Origin: Erysipelotrichaceae bacterium UBA2227
Lineage (GTDB): Bacteria; Bacillota_I; Bacilli_A; Erysipelotrichales; Erysipelotrichaceae
NCBI GenBank assembly: GCA_002348095.1
Contig: DDYT01000020.1
Location: 337 to 38,371 of the forward strand
DNA: 38,035 nucleotides
Reading direction: 5' to 3'
The translations under genes and the position numbers were made by a program. Under the pieces are notes generated by a model. That model was not told the origin of the DNA and ran no database searches. It worked only from the letters and a program-made list of their open reading frames with translations. Shown piece after piece: positions 32,808 to 38,035 of this stretch (the stretch's first letter is position 1; each line of letters begins with the position of its first letter).

Positions 32808-34547
32808 CTATTTGACCACCGTTAAGTGTAGTTCATCCAGCTGCTTGGTTTCGACCGGCGTCGGCGCATCGGTCAGCGGACAGCGGGCGGAAGCATTTTT
32901 CGGAAAGGCGATGACATCGCGCAGCGACTCTGAGTTGGTCAGGATCATGGCCAGTCGGTCCAATCCAAAAGCGATGCCGCCATGGGGCGGTGTCCCGTAT
33001 TTAAAGGCATCCACGAAGAATCCGAAGCGCTTTTCGATTTGTTCTTCACTGAAACCGATCAAGGAGAACAGTTTCGACTGCATCTGCTGATCATAAATAC
33101 GCAAGGAGCCTCCGGCCACTTCAAAGCCGTTGAGCACCAGGTCATAGGCGCACGCCTTGACTGAGAGCGGATCACTGTCGAGCAAGTGAGCATCCTCTTC
33201 TTTCGGTCGGGTGAAGGGATGATGTCGGGCAATCAGACGGTCTTCTTCGGCATCATGTTCAAACAGCGGAAAGTCGACGACCCAGGCAAATTCAAACTGA
33301 TCTTCACTTACAAGTTTCAGGGTGTCACGGAAGTAGGTGCGTAAAGCACCGGCAGCGATGCAGGCTTTTTCCCACGCATCCGCAACCATCAGCACCAAAT
33401 CGTTTTCCGACAGGCTGAGCTGTCCCATCAGGGCGGCTTTTTCACTTTCCGAAAGGAATTTGGCGGCCGGTCCTTCGATTACACCATTGACAAGTTTCAC
33501 GACGACCAAGCCCTTAGCGCCATATTTCTTGGCCAGATCGGTCAGTGCATCGATCTCTTTGCGGGTGATTGAAGCATAGTCCGGGATGACCAGTGCTTTG
33601 ATTGAGCCTTTCGTTTCGATCACACTGGAAAACACTTTAAACTCACTTGCCGAAAACAGATGGGTCACATCGTTGAGGTGCAGTCCGTAGCGGATGTCCG
33701 GCTTATCGACGCCATAGCGATTCATGGCTTCTTCGAAAGGAATCCGACGGAAAGGCACAGGCAAATCACGTCCCATGACATTTTTAAACACGTTGACCAT
33801 CATGTTCTCCATGATTGTCTGAAATTCAACTTCACTCAAAAAGGAAGCCTCGATATCGACTTGAGTGAAGTCCAGCTGTCTGTCAGCCCGTAAGTCCTCA
33901 TCGCGGAAGCAGCGGGCTACCTGATAATAGCGTTCAAAGCCGGCGATCATCAGCATCTGCTTGAAGATTTGCGGGCTTTGGGCCAAGGCATAAAACTCAC
34001 CGGCATGCACCCGTGAAGGTACCAGATACTCACGAGAACCTTCCGGTGTCGATTTGGTCAACAGCGGGGTCTCGACTTCAATAAATCCTTCATCATCAAG
34101 GAAATTGCGCATCGCTTTGGTGATGGCGTGGCGCTGCATCAGCTTCTTTTGCATCAGCGGACGGCGCAAGTCCAGATAGCGAAAGCGCAGACGCGTATCT
34201 TCAAGAGCATCGGTTTCATCGGCGACGATGATCGGTGTGGTCGCAGCCGTGTTGATTATGGTGACCTCTTCGACGATGATCTCGACTTCGCCGGTCGGCA
34301 GTTTCGGGTTTTTGTCCTTACGCTCCACCACCGTTCCCTTTATTTCAAGAACGTATTCATTTCGGACGTCTTTGACTTTCTCGGACAGCGCTTCGTTAAA
34401 CACGCACTGAATGATGCCGGTGCGGTCACGGATGTCCATAAAGACGATCGATCCGAAGTTACGGCGTTTGGCAACCCATCCGATGATCGTGACCGTTTGT
34501 GAAACATGGTGTATTCTGAATTCTCCGTTGGTATGTGTTCTGTTCAT
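32808..34547 (-). CDS. aspS: Aspartyl-tRNA synthetase
   Basis: Class II synthetase charging tRNA-Asp, 579 aa. The N-terminal anticodon-binding OB fold has GWVAKRRNFGSIVFMDIRD. Class II motif 2 is seen in YYQVARCFRDEDLRADRQ, and motif 3 in GIAFGLDRLAMIL; the bacterial GAD insertion domain lies between. I chose ATG 34547, ten bases after hisS, with a GGGGAGAG ribosome binding site; the longer open frame to 34685 overlaps hisS and is not synthetase sequence. It forms an operon with hisS under one T-box, and a small RNA gene follows. Confidence 0.97.
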   Translation of the reverse strand: MNRTHTNGEFRIHHVSQTVTIIGWVAKRRNFGSIVFMDIRDRTGIIQCVFNEALSEKVKDVRNEYVLEIKGTVVERKDKNPKLPTGEVEIIVEEVTIINTAATTPIIVADETDALEDTRLRFRYLDLRRPLMQKKLMQRHAITKAMRNFLDDEGFIEVETPLLTKSTPEGSREYLVPSRVHAGEFYALAQSPQIFKQMLMIAGFERYYQVARCFRDEDLRADRQLDFTQVDIEASFLSEVEFQTIMENMMVNVFKNVMGRDLPVPFRRIPFEEAMNRYGVDKPDIRYGLHLNDVTHLFSASEFKVFSSVIETKGSIKALVIPDYASITRKEIDALTDLAKKYGAKGLVVVKLVNGVIEGPAAKFLSESEKAALMGQLSLSENDLVLMVADAWEKACIAAGALRTYFRDTLKLVSEDQFEFAWVVDFPLFEHDAEEDRLIARHHPFTRPKEEDAHLLDSDPLSVKACAYDLVLNGFEVAGGSLRIYDQQMQSKLFSLIGFSEEQIEKRFGFFVDAFKYGTPPHGGIAFGLDRLAMILTNSESLRDVIAFPKNASARCPLTDAPTPVETKQLDELHLTVVK

Positions 34548-34557
34548 GATCTCTCCC

Positions 34558-35883
34558 CTATTCTTCACTTTCGCCTTCGCCATGACCGTGATCATGATCG
34601 CAGACGTGATTTTCATCGAGCCAGTGATCGAGCTGATGAATGATATCGCTGTACGGTACTTCCAGTTGCTCTTGAGTTTTGACATTCTTCATTTTGACGA
34701 CCTGCTTGGCCACCTCATCATCTCCGACAAAAATCAAAACCGAGGCGTCCAGCCGTTGTGCTGTTTTAAACTGCGCTTTCATCGACCGTTGTAAAACGTC
34801 AAGCTCACTGCTGAAGCCGTACCCCCTGCAAAATGCGGTCAGTTGCATCGCCACGGTCAGTACTTCCTTGGACAGCGGCATAATGTACACATCCAGCCCT
34901 TTCGGTTGACTTAAGTCAATGCCTTCCGCATCACACGCCACCATCAGACGTTCGATGCCCATGCCAAAGCCGATGCCCGACACGGAAGGACCGCCGAAAT
35001 ATTCGACCAATCCGTCGTAGCGGCCGCCGCCGAAGATCGTGGATTGCGATCCCATTTTTTCATTGTTGCTGACGACTTCAAAGACGGTATGGGTATAGTA
35101 GTCCAATCCCCTGACCAGCCGGTCACTGACTTCGACCGTCATGCCCAGCTGTTCGACATAATGGATGACATCCTTGAAATATTCTTTGGATTCTTCATTG
35201 AGATAATCCTGGATTTTCGGTGCGTTAAGCACAGCCGGATGCTGTGCGTCCACTTTGCAGTCAAGAATGCGCAGCGGGTTCTGCTCGTAGCGGCGGTGGC
35301 AGTCGGGGCACAGACTGTCCAGTGTCAAAGCGAAATGCTCTTTCAGTGCCTGACGGTAGGCTGCCCTGGATTCATCATCGCCCAAGGTATTAACCAACAC
35401 CTTTAAATCTTTCAGACCGATGGCCGAGACAAAGGCAAAGCCCAGATGAATGACTTCCGCATCGACCAGCGGGCTTTTGGCACCGATAAACTCGACCCCA
35501 AACTGATGGTGGATGCGCAGACGCCCTTTTTGCGGTCGCTCATAGCGCATGTTGGGTCCGATATAGTAGAACTTCTCCGGACTGTCAGGATTAGCATACA
35601 TTTTATGTTCGACATAACTGCGGATCAGTCCCGCCGTCCCTTCCGGTCGCAGGGTCAGTGAGCGTCCGCCGAAATCATTGAAGGTATACATCTCTTTATT
35701 GACCATGTCCGAACTGTCGGATTCGCGTTTGAACACTTCCGTATGTTCAAATACCGGCGTGCGGATTTCTTCGACATGATACAAGTGTGTGAATTTCCGG
35801 ATGAGGTCTTCGATCGCATGCCATTTGGTAATTTCAGTGCCAAAGACATCCTGAGTGCCGCGGGGGCCTTGATAATTTGCCAT
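34558..35883 (-). CDS. hisS: Histidyl-tRNA synthetase
   Basis: Class II synthetase charging tRNA-His, 441 aa. The N-terminal GPRGTQDVFG is followed by motif 2 around FYYIGPNMRYERPQKGR, the histidine-specific motifs LVRGLDYYTHTVFE and GGGRYDGL, and motif 3 GFGMGIERLM. The C-terminal anticodon-binding domain is followed by an odd His/Asp/Glu-rich tail, CDHDHGHGEGESEE, at about residues 428-441. ATG 35883 has AAAGGAGG upstream. It is the first gene after the T-box leader and is co-transcribed with aspS. Confidence 0.97.
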   Translation of the reverse strand: MANYQGPRGTQDVFGTEITKWHAIEDLIRKFTHLYHVEEIRTPVFEHTEVFKRESDSSDMVNKEMYTFNDFGGRSLTLRPEGTAGLIRSYVEHKMYANPDSPEKFYYIGPNMRYERPQKGRLRIHHQFGVEFIGAKSPLVDAEVIHLGFAFVSAIGLKDLKVLVNTLGDDESRAAYRQALKEHFALTLDSLCPDCHRRYEQNPLRILDCKVDAQHPAVLNAPKIQDYLNEESKEYFKDVIHYVEQLGMTVEVSDRLVRGLDYYTHTVFEVVSNNEKMGSQSTIFGGGRYDGLVEYFGGPSVSGIGFGMGIERLMVACDAEGIDLSQPKGLDVYIMPLSKEVLTVAMQLTAFCRGYGFSSELDVLQRSMKAQFKTAQRLDASVLIFVGDDEVAKQVVKMKNVKTQEQLEVPYSDIIHQLDHWLDENHVCDHDHGHGEGESEE

Positions 35884-35901
35884 AGTTTCCTCCTTTGAAA
35901 C

Positions 35902-36112
35902 AAAAAAAGCGCCTGTTTAAGGACGCTTAACGTGGTACCACCTTAATTTCCTGTCGCATGGACAGGACACTTAAATCCTTAACGCGGAAGACGGGATTTC
36001 CTACTGATTTCAGAAATCCTCCTTGCAAGTGTCAATCATCAGTTGCATACAGACAGCTTCCACCAACCCTGTCCTCTCTAGTGTATTTCCCTGACGACCT
36101 CTTGTTCATCGG
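35902..36112 (-). promoter_or_regulatory. T-box riboswitch leader of hisS-aspS
   Basis: Transcription-attenuating leader that senses uncharged tRNA. The T-box sequence GGTGGTACCACG is at 35931-35942, within an antiterminator that competes with the terminator at 35902-35928 (AAGCG ... CGCTT, seven T). Upstream are a stem III hairpin (GGATTTC/GGAAATCC) and a stem I. Stem I includes helix GACAG/CTGTC around the GGTGGAAG loop, a helix ATACA/TGTAT flanking an AGAGAG AG-bulge, and a GTCGTCAG/CTGATGAT helix. The 3' arm carries TTGACACTTG, where GAC (Asp) and CAC (His) overlap, fitting an operon for both synthetases; I could not fix the specifier codon by position. The whole gap 35884-36187 is explained by this leader and its promoter. 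Confidence 0.93.
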
Positions 36113-36122
36113 ATATAGCGGT

Positions 36123-36151
36123 ATTTTACCATAGAATGCATCACAGTTCAA
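36123..36151 (-). promoter_or_regulatory. Promoter of the hisS-aspS T-box transcript
   Basis: On the minus strand TTGAAC (36146-36151) and TAAAAT (36123-36128) are spaced by 17 bases, just upstream of stem I. Confidence 0.6.
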
Positions 36152-36187
36152 TCACTCAGTTTTGCAATACTGATATTCCAAATCGCC

Positions 36188-36469
36188 TTAATGATACATT
36201 TTGATAAGCATGCGAGACAAAAAGAAGTCACGACTTGATGTGTAGCCAGCTCCCTTGAGGACTTCACTCACACCGCTTAACCGGTTCTTGGCATCAAAGC
36301 CATACGTAATCGCATGTCCCTGACTGTCCGTGATCTTCGACAGGCGATTGGCCAAATCGTATTCCAGATAAGTGATGATGTTGCGCAGGTTGTCTTTAAC
36401 GATGGCTAGACTGCCGGAAGCGTCATAGCGGTATTCAAACTGCGGCGACGATTTTTTGTCGATGGTCAC
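36188..36469 (-). pseudogene. Orphan Rhs/YD-repeat fragment
   Basis: About 93 residues of YD-repeat protein without a start region, core domain or toxin domain. Repeat units are visible as FEYRYDASGSL, YLEYDLANRLSKITD, HAITYGFDAKNRLSGV. The open frame extends a little upstream (to about 36523), into the end of the preceding gene, with no good start codon or ribosome binding site. After the last repeat the frame ends in unrelated residues at 36188. It looks like a leftover of another rhs gene copy or of a displaced end, as often found behind rhs toxin-immunity pairs. It is probably not translated. Confidence 0.7.
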
Positions 36470-36504
36470 ACCAATGACAAGATCGATGGAACTGATAAAA
36501 ATGT

Positions 36505-37344
36505 TTAGACTAATGTCAATGGTTCAAACTCAACATCCTTATTCAATTTATGCTTGACAAGCAGCTGATAAAATCTCTGAGAAACAATGATTTGACTTGC
36601 ACATATAACACCGGGGCCGAACGTTTCATGTGACTTTATGATATCACATTCAAGATTGGCGAAGATTTCTCTTCTAAAAGTCAGTTCCCTGCCGGTTGTA
36701 ATGTACTTCTCATGTCCGCACTTTTTACATACAATAGTTGATTTGACGGACTTTGATGAAGGAAGAAATCCCGGTTCAAGAATTCCTTGTACAATGACTT
36801 GGTGAATGTTTTCCAATACCAAGTCTGTCTTGTTTTTGATTACGTCTAAGAATTTCAAACCCGTTATGTTACCGTCGGAAATGATTTTCATCGCTGCGGA
36901 ACTGACAAACATCTCATCCTCAACCCAATTGATAGATAAAAAGTGCCTTTTCCCCCAGGACGGAACTTTCTTCAATCTGAAACTATCTTTTTGCTTCAGT
37001 CCGCATCCACATCCATCACAGTAATTAGAACTGTCATAAGTCACCCCGTTGGTTTTATAATACGTCTCCGGTTGAGGATATTCGAATCTGAACGTCGGAC
37101 GGATGGTAAGCCACTCCGCTTTCTCAAACTCTTCTGGAGTAAAAATGGTATCGATCATGGACGAAGTATGTTCACTTTGAAGAACCTTATAAAGTTGATC
37201 GATCCATTCTTCCTCCTCAAAAAGGTAGACAACTTGCAGTGTGGACTCGCTTTTTTCAAACACTGCGTTTCTTTCCTTGAGAAAATCCACAAACTCCTTG
37301 CTCCTATTCCCTTTGGCGTATACTATTCTGTGTCGATATCTCAT
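36505..37344 (-). CDS. Double-CxxCG protein, candidate immunity protein for the Rhs toxin
   Basis: A 279-aa protein that begins 14 bases after the Rhs toxin stop, with a GGAGG ribosome binding site. Two CxxCG motifs, CDGCG (C109, C112) and CKKCG (C206, C209), suggest one zinc site formed by four cysteines, as in families named double-CxxCG that include immunity proteins of Myxococcus toxins. I rely on motif similarity only. The N-terminal 90 residues are charged and lack a signal peptide, so the protein is probably cytoplasmic. Place and length fit an immunity gene protecting the producer from the toxin next to it. The function is inferred from context. Confidence 0.6.
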   Translation of the reverse strand: MRYRHRIVYAKGNRSKEFVDFLKERNAVFEKSESTLQVVYLFEEEEWIDQLYKVLQSEHTSSMIDTIFTPEEFEKAEWLTIRPTFRFEYPQPETYYKTNGVTYDSSNYCDGCGCGLKQKDSFRLKKVPSWGKRHFLSINWVEDEMFVSSAAMKIISDGNITGLKFLDVIKNKTDLVLENIHQVIVQGILEPGFLPSSKSVKSTIVCKKCGHEKYITTGRELTFRREIFANLECDIIKSHETFGPGVICASQIIVSQRFYQLLVKHKLNKDVEFEPLTLV

Positions 37345-37358
37345 GTTTTGTTTACCTC

Positions 37359-38035
37359 CTATCGAAATATAGTGCTCTTGGCCGCATCTAGTAATGCAGG
37401 ATAATCATGGTAAATATCCTGTGCAATTTCCCAAATTTGAGCAGGTTCTAGACTCTTGTATTTTGTCCCGTATTTTATCGCCTCGCGCCATTTTTTCGTA
37501 AAATCAAGATGCTCTGATTTTGTGAGAACAACGCTTAACATCGAATCTGAGTCTGATATATCCAAAGCATCCTTCAATCGTTTTTCAATCACGTGATGAA
37601 CTTCAAGTCCTTTTCCTCTAGTGTGCTTTCTCAGCTCTCTATAGGAATCTATTCCATTCTCCGCAGCTTCGTTAAGATTCCCAAAAGCTTTTGCTCCATC
37701 TTTAACGCTATCTGCTACTTCAGAAATTTTATTCGCAGCTTTGATCGCCCGAGTAGTTTCCCCAACACCGGTAACAATGGGAAGCAGATCAATGGCATCG
37801 CCCACCAATCCAGCCCATGCCCAAGGATCCTTTGGATTCTGAACGACTTCCCAAATGCTGAATCCTAAGGAAACTACATCAAACGCCGTTTCCCAGAACA
37901 TTCCCCCGGAGTCCGAGCGGTTGATGGGTTGATTCCCACAATAAGCATAGACATTATTGCCTGAGAATCCCTGACCGGTTGACACAAAGATATCCGCACT
38001 GATAAACCGCTTGATGGAAGGATCATAGTAACGGC
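37359..38035 (-). CDS. Rhs-repeat polymorphic toxin, C-terminal part (runs off right edge)
   Basis: The last 225 or so residues of a large Rhs/WapA-like secreted protein whose 5' part is outside the window. The frame enters from the edge with the conserved core end RYYDPSIKRFISAD, then NVYAYCGNQPINRSDSGG, the usual junction between the Rhs shell and its toxin. A linker with two hydrophobic stretches follows, then a C-terminal domain with GKGLEVHHVIEKR (H146, H147 counted from the first visible codon), KSEHLDF and KYGTKY. The HH plus later EH pattern suggests an HNH-like metal nuclease, but I cannot name the family. There is no start in the window; an internal GTG at 37985 is not the true start. 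The immunity candidate follows 14 bases later. Confidence 0.82.
   Translation of the reverse strand, partial: RYYDPSIKRFISADIFVSTGQGFSGNNVYAYCGNQPINRSDSGGMFWETAFDVVSLGFSIWEVVQNPKDPWAWAGLVGDAIDLLPIVTGVGETTRAIKAANKISEVADSVKDGAKAFGNLNEAAENGIDSYRELRKHTRGKGLEVHHVIEKRLKDALDISDSDSMLSVVLTKSEHLDFTKKWREAIKYGTKYKSLEPAQIWEIAQDIYHDYPALLDAAKSTIFR

Noticed and set aside
32808..34685. Extended start of aspS at 34685.
   Set aside because: The added 46 residues lie in hisS coding sequence and are not synthetase-like; ATG 34547 has a good ribosome binding site.
36130..36187. Possible att site or IS end at the rhs/hisS boundary.
   Set aside because: I found no direct or inverted repeats that would mark an integration or insertion event.
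1..38035. CRISPR arrays, tRNA genes and insertion sequences.
   Set aside because: I saw no regularly spaced repeats, no tRNA cloverleaf and no transposase frame in the window.

Overview
The window reads as chromosomal core DNA of a low-to-moderate GC Firmicute, most likely a member of the Erysipelotrichia or a related Mollicutes-like lineage. This taxonomy is an inference. It rests on the Bacillus-like gene neighbourhoods (rodZ-pgsA-cinA-recA-rny-ymdB, gpsB/rnpB/recU/ponA/nth/dnaD/ypmB, yqeG-yqeH-yqeI-nadD-yqeK-rsfS-yqeM, parE-parC-plsY, hisS-aspS), the NadD-YqeK fusion, the B-type RNase P RNA, a T-box, an RNase J2-like protein, and the lack of aroE in the yqe operon. Most genes lie on the minus strand.

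Layout. 1-3066: an FtsK/SpoIIIE DNA translocase that runs off the left edge, behind an RNase J2-like gene. 3066-10366: miaB, a small 2[4Fe-4S] ferredoxin, then (in transcription order) rodZ, pgsA, a short cinA, recA, rny and ymdB. 10366-11029: rnpB abutting gpsB. 11148-14690: recU and a class A penicillin-binding protein on the plus strand, ending in a terminator shared with the facing ypmB-dnaD-nth operon (14670-16295). 16409-16909: a membrane-anchored thioredoxin-like protein. 16929-22101: the ribosome-assembly/NAD operon yqeG-yqeH-yhbY-nadD/yqeK-rsfS-yqeM-mtnN-VTT, almost every junction overlapping. 22212-27953: a divergent HAD-like protein, parE-parC (topoisomerase IV) and plsY. 27940-29578: a monofunctional glycosyltransferase and a Gfo/Idh/MocA oxidoreductase. 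29634-32525: a YneF protein, a membrane protein of unknown function and typA. 32581-36128: a probable 6S RNA directly behind the T-box-controlled hisS-aspS operon. 36188-38035: accessory DNA, namely the 3' end of an Rhs-type polymorphic toxin gene, a double-CxxCG candidate immunity gene and an orphan YD-repeat fragment.

The genes mostly serve basic cell functions: chromosome segregation and decatenation (FtsK, ParC/ParE), repair and recombination (RecA, RecU, Nth), RNA turnover and processing (RNase Y, RNase J2, RNase P), wall and membrane synthesis (two peptidoglycan polymerases, GpsB, RodZ, PgsA, PlsY) and translation (aspartyl- and histidyl-tRNA synthetases, RsfS, YqeH, YhbY, TypA).

The items I find most worth a second look are these. 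The HAD-like gene at 22212 has lost the two aspartates of its catalytic motif. Its open frame also passes through a strong intrinsic terminator with no stop codon before it, so the mRNA should be non-stop, as for arfA/brfA. The Rhs toxin tail with its CxxCG partner is a candidate effector-immunity pair. The RNase J-like protein lacks parts of its metal site. The T-box of hisS-aspS carries overlapping Asp and His codons.
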